Notes: a model not told the origin generated them from the letters alone. Positions 17,485-27,218 are shown, counted from the stretch's first letter. The stretch is DNA of 64,000 bases from an uncultured Pseudomonadales bacterium (GCA_938017975.1 CALIKQ010000003.1:122912-186911), one strand, 5' to 3'. Program-made: numbers and translations.

Positions 17485-18633
17485 TTAAACGATACTGCGA
17501 GAAATCAACTCTTTCATAATTTCACTGGTACCACCATAAATTCTTTGTATCCTGGCATCAAGAAAAGCCCGGGAAATCGGGTATTCACTCATGTAGCCGT
17601 AGCCACCATGGAGCTGAACACATTGGTCAGCGATCCGCCCCTGCATTTCGCTGGCCGCCAGTTTCAACATCGAAGCCTCGGCGCTTGTCAGGGTGCCTTC
17701 GATAAAGCTCGCGGTGTATTTCTCGGCCATCGCTCTGCAAAGTTCGATCTCAGTCTTCATTTCGGCCAATTTATACCGTGTGTTCTGGAACCCAGCCACC
17801 GGTTGACCGAAGGCCATGCGCTCACTGACATAATTGACGGTCAAATCGAAAGCACCTTGCGCAGCGCCGACACAACCGACGCCCAAGATCAGCCGCTCCC
17901 TTGGAAGTTCGTTCATCATATTGATGAACCCTTGACCTTCACCACCGAGAACATCAAGCGCCGAGACCTCCAGATCATCGAAAAATAACTCTGAGGTATC
18001 GCCGCTGTGGAGGCCCATCTTGTCCAAGTTTCGCCCCCTCACAAATCCTGGCGCATGGCAATCGACCGTAAACAGCGTCATTCCTTTGGCACCCTGATTT
18101 GGATCTGTTTTGGTGGCAAGCACGATAAGATCGCAATGCTGGCCATTCGTGATAAATGTCTTCTGCCCATTTATCCGATAGACGTCACCTGATTTTTCAG
18201 CGTGGGTTTTAATACGTTGTAGATCGCTTCCAGCACTTGGCTCTGTCATTCCAATGGCCCCAACAATCTCACCTGTCACCATGCCGGGTAAGAACCTTTG
18301 TTTCTGCTCTTCACTACCGAGGTTCAAGATATAAGGCGCGACGATGTCCGAATGCACCGACAAACCACTGGCGAGGGCGCCAAAGCCTGCGCTCGATATC
18401 TCGTCAATGACCACACAACTGAGCTCAAACGACACGCCGTACCCACCGTACTCCAGCGGTATATCGACACAGAGAAATCCTTGCTCACCGAACTGTTGCC
18501 AGAGGGACTTCGGCCAAATTCCTGCTTTCTCCCAATCATCGTAATAGGGGGCGACTTCTTCGGCCAAAAAGCGCCGGAGGTTATCGATAAACAGTTGCTT
18601 TTCCTGCCCATCAAGATGCGCTGGTTGATTCAT
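17485..18633 (-). CDS. Acyl-CoA dehydrogenase
   Basis: 382 residues, normal FAD-dependent acyl-CoA dehydrogenase length. It performs the first, alpha-beta desaturation step of acyl-CoA oxidation and passes electrons to ETF. Visible: GAIGMTEPSAGSDLQRIKT (about 130-148) of the middle domain, the INGQKTFITNG segment, QLHGGYGYMSEYPISR and the C-terminal IYGGTSEIMKELI, which keeps the canonical catalytic Glu. It is first in a likely pair with the acyl-CoA ligase and divergent from the MBL/cNBD gene. Confidence 0.9.
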   Translation of the reverse strand: MNQPAHLDGQEKQLFIDNLRRFLAEEVAPYYDDWEKAGIWPKSLWQQFGEQGFLCVDIPLEYGGYGVSFELSCVVIDEISSAGFGALASGLSVHSDIVAPYILNLGSEEQKQRFLPGMVTGEIVGAIGMTEPSAGSDLQRIKTHAEKSGDVYRINGQKTFITNGQHCDLIVLATKTDPNQGAKGMTLFTVDCHAPGFVRGRNLDKMGLHSGDTSELFFDDLEVSALDVLGGEGQGFINMMNELPRERLILGVGCVGAAQGAFDLTVNYVSERMAFGQPVAGFQNTRYKLAEMKTEIELCRAMAEKYTASFIEGTLTSAEASMLKLAASEMQGRIADQCVQLHGGYGYMSEYPISRAFLDARIQRIYGGTSEIMKELISRSIV

Positions 18634-18873
18634 AGTATCCTCACCGAGTTCAAAGCCCGATTATACGCCTGAGTACCAAGGCGGGTCTAACCCGGTAAAG
18701 TCTGGAGCAGGGCAGCTTGTAAGACGCAATGAGTCAGCGCAGAATGATAAAAATTTAACCGCGCCGAAAAGTCTGTTTAGTCGGTCAACCTGCGCGCTCG
18801 AGGCGTTCTGCCTCCGAGTCTGGTCCCGAGGACACTGGAACGACGGCGCCGCTTCATTAAAGAGATAAAGAGT

Positions 18874-21018
18874 ATGGGGACCATCGATCTCATTACGCCC
18901 GCTACCGGGAGCCGCTTGGCTGTTTCAGGGGAACATACCCTTCTTTTTGGACAGCCCCCCGAAGTACTCAAAGGCATGAAGCGCTGTGGGCACGAACATT
19001 TTACTGGACTCGTGCTGATCGATACTCGAGAACGTGACGGCTCCCTGATGAATCACGTCGAGTTTTTACTGTATCACTTTCTATTTACTCTCAATGGCCA
19101 CGCCTCAGGTGAAAAAATTGCGCTCATTGGCGATGCTCAAGCCATCCGTCAACTCAAACGCTTGCTCAAAATCACTTTACTTGGACCTGATCCTTCCCAG
19201 CTCGAGCAGTGGGATATCGATCCTGAACTGACTCGAGAATGGCTGGCTGTTTCAAATCACGCAGCATTGAAAGCGCCAAGTGGACAGCAGCTTTGTGTGG
19301 ATGATTTCTTCCAAGACTACCCCTTCAAGGCCGATGCCGTGGACCTTGGTCCGCTTCGGGTTGAACATAGCGGATTCGATCAATACCGAATCATTCATCA
19401 AGATGAGGTCCTCGAATTGGACCTTAATCAGGACATCAGAATCCTTCCAAGCTACGAAACGCTCAAAGACCACAACGCATCTGAACTTTCAAAATTTAGT
19501 CTCGAGGTTCTAGGCGGCGCCTCCGGGTTCTCGCCCAACGAACCTTGCACAGGGCTAGCTTTGAGCCATAACGGCGAGTATTTACTGATTGATTCAATCC
19601 CTTTTCTTGACGAACACCTCATGGCCCGTGGCATCTCAAAAAATCAAATCTCGGCCTGTTTTCTGACGCATATCCACGACGATCACTGCGCCCTTTTTCC
19701 TCTAATGCAAGCCGCGCACCCCATTGAAATCATTACCAGTCGGACCATTTTTGAAATGGCGATGGAAAAGCTAGCATTGGGACTCGGGTGGAAAGAAAGT
19801 GTGATCCGAGAACATTTTATCCATGTGGATATCCAACCCGGTCGGCTGCTCAATCATTTTGGCTTGATCATCGAAGCCCACCACACGGTGCACTCTATCC
19901 CCACCATTGGTGCGACCTTCAGCGTTAAAGAGGGCAATACCGATCGGAAAATATGTGTGGTGGGAGACAATCACTCGCTCGCTCAGGTCAGCGCGCTTTT
20001 TGATTCAGGCGTTGTGAGAGCATCGACCCTAGAAAACCTTCGCAGGCTCTACGAGGAGCCTTACGAGCTCTTGATCGCCGACGGGGGCGCAGGTGCATTG
20101 CACGGCGATCCAGCAGAATTTGCTGCATCACCTGCTGACCGTATCGTATTCGTTCACATCGATGAATTACCGACTGAATTTTCAGCAACTTTCTCTGTCG
20201 CGCGCGCTGGGAAGCGTTTTAGACTAATCGAGGGTGACCTAAGTCTTTACTCCATGCTGATGTTCCGTTACCTCAAACAATGGATTCGCGACGATGCGCC
20301 AGACCGATGGCTGCGAGGCTTGGTGACGAACTCAGAAGTCCTTCGCTACAATCTCGACGATGTCATTTTAGTCCAGGGCCAAGAATCCAAGAATTATGTT
20401 TATCTGATTCTTACTGGCTACTGCTCGGTCATTCATCACGATGGCAAGCAGTTAAATTCGATCGCCATGCTACAAGCTGGTGATCTCCTTGGAGAAATGG
20501 CCGTGCTCACCGATCTTGGTGTACGAAACGCCTCCATTATTGCCCGCACCCCAGTGGCTATTTGTCGATTCTCAGCGGACACATTCACGGCGCTTGCAGA
20601 CAACGAGATGTTTAAGGCCGAGCTCAAAAAACGATGGACGCTCAGGCCGCTCATCAAATCCTTACCCCAATTTGAATCTGTAAGCTCAACGGTCGTAGAA
20701 AAAATAGCTGCCATCGCAACACTTAAAGTCATGGATGCGGGGGAAAACATCGCCATTAATGATGATGTCATGCTGTTAAAACTAGACGGCGGGATTGAGA
20801 GTTCTGATCCTGCCCTTAAAGACGCTCAGAACCTAGGTTTCCGCCCTTTTCAAGATGCGCTTTGCGGAGAAATTCGCACCACAACGCCATGCCGATTTTT
20901 GGCGATCGAGCGGGCCGATTTTGAGTCAACACGACTTTCTTGCCCGCAACTCAACTATCAACTCAGGAAACGTCACACTCAAACGGATCACCATGCATCC
21001 TGGCAATTGCAGATTTAA
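18874..21018 (+). CDS. Metallo-beta-lactamase / cyclic-nucleotide-binding fusion protein
   Basis: 714 residues in several parts. Residues 1-200 match nothing I recognise and look alpha/beta. About 205-460 is a metallo-beta-lactamase fold with the metal motif H266-x-H268-x-D270-H271 (THIHDDH), further ligand candidates His340 and Asp365 (VVGDNHS), and HID at 428-430. About 485-580 is a cyclic-nucleotide-binding domain with the phosphate-binding cassette AGDLLGEMAVLTDLGVRNAS, including Arg551. The last 120 residues resemble a worn second cNMP-type domain. A hydrolase gated by cAMP or cGMP is a fair inference; the substrate is unknown. It is cytoplasmic (no signal peptide) and divergent from the acyl-CoA dehydrogenase gene. 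Confidence 0.8.
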   Translation: MGTIDLITPATGSRLAVSGEHTLLFGQPPEVLKGMKRCGHEHFTGLVLIDTRERDGSLMNHVEFLLYHFLFTLNGHASGEKIALIGDAQAIRQLKRLLKITLLGPDPSQLEQWDIDPELTREWLAVSNHAALKAPSGQQLCVDDFFQDYPFKADAVDLGPLRVEHSGFDQYRIIHQDEVLELDLNQDIRILPSYETLKDHNASELSKFSLEVLGGASGFSPNEPCTGLALSHNGEYLLIDSIPFLDEHLMARGISKNQISACFLTHIHDDHCALFPLMQAAHPIEIITSRTIFEMAMEKLALGLGWKESVIREHFIHVDIQPGRLLNHFGLIIEAHHTVHSIPTIGATFSVKEGNTDRKICVVGDNHSLAQVSALFDSGVVRASTLENLRRLYEEPYELLIADGGAGALHGDPAEFAASPADRIVFVHIDELPTEFSATFSVARAGKRFRLIEGDLSLYSMLMFRYLKQWIRDDAPDRWLRGLVTNSEVLRYNLDDVILVQGQESKNYVYLILTGYCSVIHHDGKQLNSIAMLQAGDLLGEMAVLTDLGVRNASIIARTPVAICRFSADTFTALADNEMFKAELKKRWTLRPLIKSLPQFESVSSTVVEKIAAIATLKVMDAGENIAINDDVMLLKLDGGIESSDPALKDAQNLGFRPFQDALCGEIRTTTPCRFLAIERADFESTRLSCPQLNYQLRKRHTQTDHHASWQLQI

Positions 21019-21025
21019 CCCGAAG

Positions 21026-21059
21026 CGCTCAATCGACTCGGGTCCGAGTCCGCTGAGCG
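21026..21059. terminator. Two-tier inverted repeat between convergent genes
   Basis: CGCTCA-atc-GACTCG-ggtc-CGAGTC-cgc-TGAGCG: two perfect six-pair arms with equal three-base spacers, filling almost all the space between the MBL/cNBD stop (21018) and the glpD stop (21063). Symmetry suits a bidirectional terminator; the absence of T-runs argues for another mRNA-end function. Confidence 0.5.
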
Positions 21060-21062
21060 ATG

Positions 21063-22667
21063 TCAAGAAATGAAAGCCACATCCTGTGCGAGCCTTTGCC
21101 GGACGCGCTCAAGTTCCGTAATTCGTGTTGACTCATCCCAACACATCTCGTGAGCCATAATTTCACTCATCCGAACGATTCCGGCATCAGTCATCAAAGG
21201 CTCAGACCACGGCGTTCGTATGCGTCTATAGACGACATCTTCTAAATGTCGCGCCCGTTCAATCCGAACACCCCATCTGACTTCTCCCTCGATGACCATC
21301 GCTCCTGAGACAATCGATACATGACCCAGCTCGATCACGTCCTCTGCCTCACAGCCGTAACGCTGGATTAAGCGGTGTATCAATTGTGGGGACAAATTTG
21401 ATGACGCAACGAGCCTTGCCTCCACATCTTTCAGCGTTTTTAGATCACAGCCCCCTGGTAAGAACTTCGGTACTTCACTCTTTAAATTGTTGGAGTGAAC
21501 CTCTTTATCGATCAAACGCGCGACAACCCGTTCCGCCATTTTTCGATAACCGGTCAGCTTCCCTCCGGCTATAGTGATCAAACCACTGGTGCTCTCCCAA
21601 ATCTCATCTTTTCTGGAAATTTCCGACGTTTTCTGACCCTCAGCGGCAATCAAAGGCCTCAATCCCGCCCAGCTACTCAGACAATCCTTAGGAGTCAATG
21701 CAGTGTTAAAATGATGATTCACCGTTTTGAGCAAGTAATTCACTTCGTCTTTTTGCACTCTCGGCCACGTCATCTCTGGCTCTGTGTATGCAGAATCCGT
21801 CGTTCCGACATAAACCGTGTCTTGCTTCGGGATCACAAAAATCGGCCGACCATCACTGGCCACCACCAACGCACTCTGGTGAACGTCAAGATCCGATCGC
21901 GCAATAACAACATGAACGCCTTTGCTGAGGGTCAGCTTTTTATGGCTCGCACCATCCAAATCCAAAATAGATTGCACCCAGGGCCCCGCGGCATTGACGA
22001 TCTTAGCCGCGCGCAGATCAACCACTTCACCGGACTCGTGATCCTTTGCCTGAACGCCAACGACAGCCGCACCATCCCATAAAAATTTCTCAACAGGCAG
22101 ATAGTTCAGCGCCTCTCCACCGAGCGCCAGACCCGCTCGCACATTTGCAATAACGAGCCTCGCATCATCAGTGAGATATTCACGGTACATAATGCCAAAG
22201 GGATGATGCTGTTGATCGAGCAATGGCTCACTTTCTCTCAGCCGAGCACCCCACAACTTCTGATGTCGATCTTTCTTAGAGACTTTACCCAAAAACTCAT
22301 AAATGACGACACCAACGAGGTATTTCAAAAACAACCAACCATTAGCAGCAATCAGTAGTAAATCAGTGGGCTCAGCGAGGTGAGGCGCAATTTCGGCGAT
22401 GCGCTGACGCTCTCGGGCAGCTTCGCGAACCAGCTGCCAGTGTCCTTGCTGTAGATAGCGGATGCCCCCATGGACCAATTTGGTCGATCGGCTCGAGGTT
22501 CCGCTGGCAAAATCTCTCGCTTCAACAAGCAGTACGCGCTGACCCGCCAAGCACAGCTCCCGAAAAATTCCAGCGCCGGTTATCCCGCCACCAATAACAA
22601 TCACATCAAATTGCGTTTTACTACACAACGCCAAGGATTGTTGCCGGTCCATAGCGTCGTGTTGCAT
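21063..22667 (-). CDS. glpD: Aerobic glycerol-3-phosphate dehydrogenase
   Basis: 534 residues. GlpD is a membrane-peripheral FAD enzyme oxidising glycerol-3-phosphate to dihydroxyacetone phosphate and reducing quinone. The FAD-binding VIVIGGGITGAGIFRE lies at about 23-38; SSRSTKLVHGGIRYLQQG at about 58-75 is strongly diagnostic, as are YVGTTDSAYTEPEMTW and the GLRPLI segment; the C-terminal domain is present. AAGGA precedes the ATG; a second ATG five codons in is possible. No glpF, glpK or GlpR is near. Only 20 bases separate it from the divergent GNAT gene, so their promoters must overlap. Confidence 0.93.
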   Translation of the reverse strand: MQHDAMDRQQSLALCSKTQFDVIVIGGGITGAGIFRELCLAGQRVLLVEARDFASGTSSRSTKLVHGGIRYLQQGHWQLVREAARERQRIAEIAPHLAEPTDLLLIAANGWLFLKYLVGVVIYEFLGKVSKKDRHQKLWGARLRESEPLLDQQHHPFGIMYREYLTDDARLVIANVRAGLALGGEALNYLPVEKFLWDGAAVVGVQAKDHESGEVVDLRAAKIVNAAGPWVQSILDLDGASHKKLTLSKGVHVVIARSDLDVHQSALVVASDGRPIFVIPKQDTVYVGTTDSAYTEPEMTWPRVQKDEVNYLLKTVNHHFNTALTPKDCLSSWAGLRPLIAAEGQKTSEISRKDEIWESTSGLITIAGGKLTGYRKMAERVVARLIDKEVHSNNLKSEVPKFLPGGCDLKTLKDVEARLVASSNLSPQLIHRLIQRYGCEAEDVIELGHVSIVSGAMVIEGEVRWGVRIERARHLEDVVYRRIRTPWSEPLMTDAGIVRMSEIMAHEMCWDESTRITELERVRQRLAQDVAFIS

Positions 22668-22687
22668 AGTTGAGCTATCCTTGAGTC

Positions 22688-23194
22688 ATGACATTGACAA
22701 TCGAAACCGCACTCGCGCAGCAATTGCCGGAAATTGCGGCCCTAGCCACACGAATCTGGAATCAGCACTACCTGGGGATTATCAGTCAGCCGCAAATAGA
22801 CTACATGCTGGCCAAAGATTATAACCTCGATGCGCTTCAAAAGGATGCTGATTTAGGCTCGACCTTCTTATTAGCCACTGAGCAGGGACAACCGATCGGA
22901 TTCGCATCATTCAGATCACTCAATCGTGAAACGCTTAAGTTAGAGAAACTCTACCTACTCAAAAGCCACCAAGGTCGGGGTATTGGGGCCGCTCTGCTGA
23001 AACACGTCGAGGCGGCCGCTCATGAGCTGCGCGCTCTAGAAATTATTCTCTATGTAAACAAACATAATCATCTCGCGGTTTCCGCCTATTCTCGCGCCGG
23101 ATATCTCTATTTGAACTCAGTGCTCGAACCCATCGGGGACGGTTTTTTTGTGGATGATTTTATACTTCACAAACCGTTACGGGTGAGTCACTGA
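22688..23194 (+). CDS. GNAT-family N-acetyltransferase
   Basis: 168 residues, one GNAT domain. LEKLYLLKSHQGRGIGAALLKHVE (about 88-111) contains the acetyl-CoA-binding Q/RxxGxG/A loop, and NKHNHLAVSAYSRAGY is the conserved C-terminal helix. Proteins of this shape acetylate small amines, polyamines or protein N-termini; nothing here indicates which. It is divergent from glpD with a 20-base gap and precedes an SDR gene by 59 bases on the same strand. Confidence 0.85.
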   Translation: MTLTIETALAQQLPEIAALATRIWNQHYLGIISQPQIDYMLAKDYNLDALQKDADLGSTFLLATEQGQPIGFASFRSLNRETLKLEKLYLLKSHQGRGIGAALLKHVEAAAHELRALEIILYVNKHNHLAVSAYSRAGYLYLNSVLEPIGDGFFVDDFILHKPLRVSH

Positions 23195-23253
23195 GTCGTC
23201 GCCAAATCTCTTTCACAACACACCTTGATAAGAATCAACCATAAGGAAACACC

Positions 23254-24138
23254 ATGAATGAATTTAAAGACAAAGTTGTTGTCATTACCGGTGCAGGTGG
23301 TGGTCTGGGCCGAGCCCACGCCCTCGAGTTCGCCAAGCGCGGCGCAAAGCTTGTAGTCAACGATTTAGGCGGTTCAGCGGAAGGTGAGGGCCAAAGCGAC
23401 ATGGCCGATCAAGTGGTTGCCGAGATCCGAGCAAACGGCGGCATTGCCATAGCCAATAAGGCATCAGTATCCGACCGAGCCGGCGCCAAGAGCATTATCG
23501 AAGATGCTGTGTCGGAGTTTGGCACCATCGACATACTCGTCAATAACGCTGGGATTCTCCGCGATAAATCTTTTAAAAATATGAGCCTAGATGACTGGGA
23601 CATCGTCATCAACGTTCATTTGAATGGGACAGCCTATGTCACGCATGCCGCCTGGCCCATCATGTATGAAAAGAACTACGGCCGCATCGTACTGACCAGC
23701 TCTACTTCGGGTATTTTTGGCAATTTTGGACAAGGGAACTATGGCGCCGCGAAAATGGGAATGGTTGGCCTGATGAACGTGCTTGCACTTGAGGGTGCCT
23801 CACACAACATCAAGGTCAATACCCTTGCGCCAGCCGCGGCAACGCGTTTGACCAACACAATTCCAGGAAGAGACGAAGATCTCTCTCAACCAGATCCAGA
23901 GCGAGCGCCGCATCTTGTGACGCCAGCGGTTTTGTTTATGAGCCAAGAGGATGCACCAACGGGAAAAATAATACAGGCGGGCAATGGACGATTCAGCCTA
24001 GCCGCTGTCTACAGCAATTCTGGTGTAGTTCAGGGTTCTGGCGCGAGCTATGAATCATTTCTCGAGGACAACGATGCCATCTTTGACCTCACGGATGCGC
24101 GCGAGGGCTGGTGGCGTAGGCGTCCAAAATCTGATTAA
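23254..24138 (+). CDS. SDR of the MFE-2/HSD17B4 hydroxyacyl-CoA dehydrogenase type
   Basis: 294 residues, short-chain dehydrogenase/reductase. It has the NAD-binding VVVITGAGGGLGRAHALEFA at about 8-27, VVNDLGGSAEGEG at about 36-48 typical of the (3R)-hydroxyacyl-CoA dehydrogenase domain of multifunctional enzyme type 2, NNAG, and the catalytic Ser/Tyr/Lys set in TSSTSGIFGNFGQGNYGAAK. The C-terminal tail is also MFE-2-like; no hydratase domain is fused. Likely NAD-dependent oxidation of a 3-hydroxyacyl-CoA from fatty acid or steroid side-chain breakdown. AAGGA precedes the ATG. Confidence 0.87.
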   Translation: MNEFKDKVVVITGAGGGLGRAHALEFAKRGAKLVVNDLGGSAEGEGQSDMADQVVAEIRANGGIAIANKASVSDRAGAKSIIEDAVSEFGTIDILVNNAGILRDKSFKNMSLDDWDIVINVHLNGTAYVTHAAWPIMYEKNYGRIVLTSSTSGIFGNFGQGNYGAAKMGMVGLMNVLALEGASHNIKVNTLAPAAATRLTNTIPGRDEDLSQPDPERAPHLVTPAVLFMSQEDAPTGKIIQAGNGRFSLAAVYSNSGVVQGSGASYESFLEDNDAIFDLTDAREGWWRRRPKSD

Positions 24139-24257
24139 GGCGATAGATCGGTTGCAGGGGTCCTCTGCCTCTGATCTCAGTCTGTCCAGGCTCAGTCTCG
24201 CGGTTGGCACCCCGTTAGATCACCATCTGCAGCCACCTGCTTTGCCTACACTCACTC

Positions 24258-25679
24258 TCAGGCTAAGGGCAACGACAACCGCTTTGATATCCCGGGGATC
24301 GGGTCTGAAACGTCATGGCTAACATAGAGGATGGTTGTTGTCTTACTTTGCGTTAACTGCTTGATCAAAGCGATAACCAGTGCACGATTTAAAGGATCAA
24401 GGCCCAGGCAGGGCTCATCCAAAATCAGGAGCGCGGGTTGTTTGACCATCGCGCGAGTGATCAGCAACAGTCTTTGATTGCCATAACTTTGCTGGTTAAA
24501 GGGTTGCTGACGCTTTTTTTCTAAGCCAATGAGCTTAAGCCATTCTGCAACAATGGTTTCTTGCTCTGACGTGACACTTTGATAAAGGCCAATACTGTCA
24601 TAAAACCCAGACAACAAAACCCGCTCTACACTCGCGCTTACGCGATACGCAAGATGTAATCCGGAAGACACGTAGCCAATGTACTGCTTAATATCCCAAA
24701 TGCTCTCCCCAGTGCCACGTTGGAATCCAAAAATATTCAGATCATTTGTATAGCAGTGCGGGCTATCGCCTGTGATCAAATTCAGCAACGTCGTCTTCCC
24801 GGAGCCATTGGGGCCTGTCACCTGCCAGTGCTCACCCGCATGAATTTCCCAGTTGAGATTCTCAAAAACAGGTAAGTCACCAAAACTAACTTGGACATTT
24901 TTCATAACAACCAATGGCGATTGAGGTGCCTGCAGTGAGGCCTGCCCAGTAACTCGCGGCGGCAGCGCCATCTGCGGCACCGTTAAGGTTGACATTTGTT
25001 CTAACCAATCCGTCGCCTCGGATGCGGCCAACGCCCCCTGATAACAAATGCTACCTGACTCTAGATACGCCAAATGCTCGGCCCAATCTGGGACAGCATT
25101 CACTTCGTGAGTCACGAGGATAACCGTGCGCATTCCGGCAAAGCGCTCAATACAATTAAAGGCGATGATCCTAGAGGCGGCATCGATCCCTCTCAAAGGC
25201 TCATCCAAGATCAAAACCGGATGCCGTGAGGCAAGCGCTCGAACCAAAAGCACTTTCTGGGTTTCGCCAGTGGACAAATTGAGAAAGGGCTGGGCTAAGA
25301 GCTCACCTAAACCAAGCCGATCACTGAGTTCTCGTAGCAGATCAGAATCAGGATTGAGCTCTTCGAGAATGGCACTTACCGGGGTTCCATTTTCAAATTC
25401 AGAACCTTCACCACCCTCCAGACGCACCCGCTCTCTGGCTGCCAGACCCCTCTGAACCGTGATTGATAGTTCCGCGATTGGCTCTCTGAGCGCATTGATC
25501 CGGCCGGATCGAAGTCTGCCCACGCCTCCGATGGCAGCAAGCAGCGCAGACTTTCCAGAGCCATTGCGGCCAGCGACGAGCCACTTATCACCATCCGCGA
25601 CTTGCCAATCCAGCCGCTCTAGACTGAATCCTGAGCCAAATTCAATATCGGCAGAATCAAACCCGAATAGCTCAGCCAT
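24258..25679 (-). CDS. modF: ModF-type twin ABC ATPase
   Basis: 473 residues with two ABC ATPase cassettes and no membrane segments. First cassette: Walker A GRNGSGKS at 37-44, signature LSTGETQKVLL, Walker B LILDEP. Second: GPNGSGKTTLL, a degenerate signature SYGNQRLLLITRAM, and LILDEPCLGLDPLN. Length, order and the twin layout match E. coli ModF (PhrA), a poorly understood protein first found near molybdate-transport genes. Here no modABC or molybdopterin genes are nearby; it lies 32 bases downstream of ilvC and is probably co-transcribed with it. Confidence 0.82.
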   Translation of the reverse strand: MAELFGFDSADIEFGSGFSLERLDWQVADGDKWLVAGRNGSGKSALLAAIGGVGRLRSGRINALREPIAELSITVQRGLAARERVRLEGGEGSEFENGTPVSAILEELNPDSDLLRELSDRLGLGELLAQPFLNLSTGETQKVLLVRALASRHPVLILDEPLRGIDAASRIIAFNCIERFAGMRTVILVTHEVNAVPDWAEHLAYLESGSICYQGALAASEATDWLEQMSTLTVPQMALPPRVTGQASLQAPQSPLVVMKNVQVSFGDLPVFENLNWEIHAGEHWQVTGPNGSGKTTLLNLITGDSPHCYTNDLNIFGFQRGTGESIWDIKQYIGYVSSGLHLAYRVSASVERVLLSGFYDSIGLYQSVTSEQETIVAEWLKLIGLEKKRQQPFNQQSYGNQRLLLITRAMVKQPALLILDEPCLGLDPLNRALVIALIKQLTQSKTTTILYVSHDVSDPIPGISKRLSLPLA

Positions 25680-25711
25680 GCGAGCGGCTGATTCGCAAAT
25701 TGACCAAGGCC

Positions 25712-27184
25712 TTAACCGATGGCCTTCATCGCGGTCATATAGCCTCTCAGCATTTGCCCTATATGCTCCACAGGATGACTGCGTATTTCTTGGTTGACTC
25801 GAATCAGTTCTTGATTATCTACACCCAAATCATTGAGACCCAATCCACGGCCAATCACATCGGTGTTCAAAGGCTCCATAAAAGGCTGGAGGAGTGGTAA
25901 ACAAGCATGATTGTAAAGGTAGCATCCGTATTCCGCAGTATCAGAAATGGTGCTATTCATTTCAAAGAGTTTCTTTCTTGCGATGGTGTTGGCAATCAAA
26001 GGCACTTCGTGAAGGCTTTCGTAATAGGCTGATTCGGCTTTGATACCAGCGGCAGTCATCGTTTCAAAGGCGAGTTCCACGCCAGCTTTAACCATCGCGA
26101 CCATTAAGATCCCTTGATCGAAATACGTCTGTTCGCTGATTTCATCATCCGTAACAGATTCCCGCTCGAAGGCAGTCTCACTCGTCTCATGCCGCCATCC
26201 CAGCAATTTCACATCGTCATCGTGCCAATCGTCCATCATTCCACCGCTGAAACGCCCGGTCATGATGTCATCCATGTGCTTTTCATACAGAGGGCGTAGA
26301 ATCGCTTTCATGCTATCGCTAAGGGCCGCCGCTTTGAGCTTGGCCGGATTCGACAATCGATCCATCATATTTGTAATGCCGCCATGCTTGAGCGCTTCGG
26401 TAATGGTTTCCCAACCGTATTGCACCAGTTTCGCCGCGTAGCCCGGTTCAACGCCCTGTGCAACCATCTTATCGAAACACAACAGCGATCCAGTCTGCAG
26501 CATTCCGCATAAAATGGTTTGCTCACCCATCAGATCAGACTTTACCTCCGCGACAAAGGAAGACATCAAAACCCCCGCGCGATCCCCGCCTGTGCCTGCC
26601 GCATAGGCTTTTGCGATGGCAAGCCCTTCGCCATTGGGATCGTTATCGGCATGCACAGCGATCAATGTGGGCACGCCAAAACCACGCTTATACTCTTCTC
26701 GGACCTCGGTTCCCGGGCATTTCGGCGCAACCATGATGACCGTTAAATCATCTCGAATCTTCTGACCTTCCTCGACAATGTTGAAACCATGGGAGTAAGC
26801 CAGGCACGCATTTTTTTTCATGAGGGGTTCAATTTCTTTAACCACCGCTGAATGCTGCTTATCGGGCGTTAAATTCAAGACCAAGTCGGCATCGGGGATC
26901 ATCTCAGCATAAGACCCGACTTTAAAACCATTGCTGGTCGCGTTAACAAAAGACGGGCGTTTTTCGCTGATTGCCGATGCCCGAAGCGTATAAGACACAT
27001 CAAGACCACTGTCTCGAAGATTGAGACCTTGATTAAGGCCTTGGGAGCCACAACCAACAATTACGAGTTTCTTACCACGAAGGTAGTTGACACCCTCTTC
27101 AAACTCGCTGGCAGCCATAAAATCACAGGTCCCCAACTGGGCCAGCTGCTCACGCAAAGGAAGGGAATTAAAGTAATTGGCCAT
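25712..27184 (-). CDS. ilvC: Ketol-acid reductoisomerase, class II
   Basis: 490 residues from the chosen start, matching the long E. coli-type IlvC. It rearranges and reduces acetolactate (or acetohydroxybutyrate) with NADPH in valine, isoleucine and leucine synthesis. [42 protein letters not shown] text, [15 protein letters not shown] and two C-terminal knotted domains with [15 protein letters not shown] and [16 protein letters not shown] are seen. ATG at 27182-27184 ([10 protein letters not shown]) has GGGAGG seven bases away; a longer frame reaching 27322 is not used by homologues. Preceded by a T-tract in its leader. Confidence 0.95.
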   Translation of the reverse strand: MANYFNSLPLREQLAQLGTCDFMAASEFEEGVNYLRGKKLVIVGCGSQGLNQGLNLRDSGLDVSYTLRASAISEKRPSFVNATSNGFKVGSYAEMIPDADLVLNLTPDKQHSAVVKEIEPLMKKNACLAYSHGFNIVEEGQKIRDDLTVIMVAPKCPGTEVREEYKRGFGVPTLIAVHADNDPNGEGLAIAKAYAAGTGGDRAGVLMSSFVAEVKSDLMGEQTILCGMLQTGSLLCFDKMVAQGVEPGYAAKLVQYGWETITEALKHGGITNMMDRLSNPAKLKAAALSDSMKAILRPLYEKHMDDIMTGRFSGGMMDDWHDDDVKLLGWRHETSETAFERESVTDDEISEQTYFDQGILMVAMVKAGVELAFETMTAAGIKAESAYYESLHEVPLIANTIARKKLFEMNSTISDTAEYGCYLYNHACLPLLQPFMEPLNTDVIGRGLGLNDLGVDNQELIRVNQEIRSHPVEHIGQMLRGYMTAMKAIG

Positions 27185-27196
27185 GGCGGGCCTCCC

Positions 27197-27218
27197 AAAA
27201 AAAAAGAGCGCTAACTCT
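27197..27218 (-). promoter_or_regulatory. Weak stem with T-tract in the ilvC leader
   Basis: On the minus strand AGAG-ttagcg-CTCT is followed by nine T, directly before the ilvC ribosome binding site. The stem is only four pairs, so it is either a leaky terminator/attenuator for read-through from the upstream dioxygenase gene or just a homopolymer tract. Confidence 0.25.

Noticed and set aside
21495..22082. 195-codon frame antisense to glpD
   Set aside because: Entirely inside glpD; it is a coding shadow.
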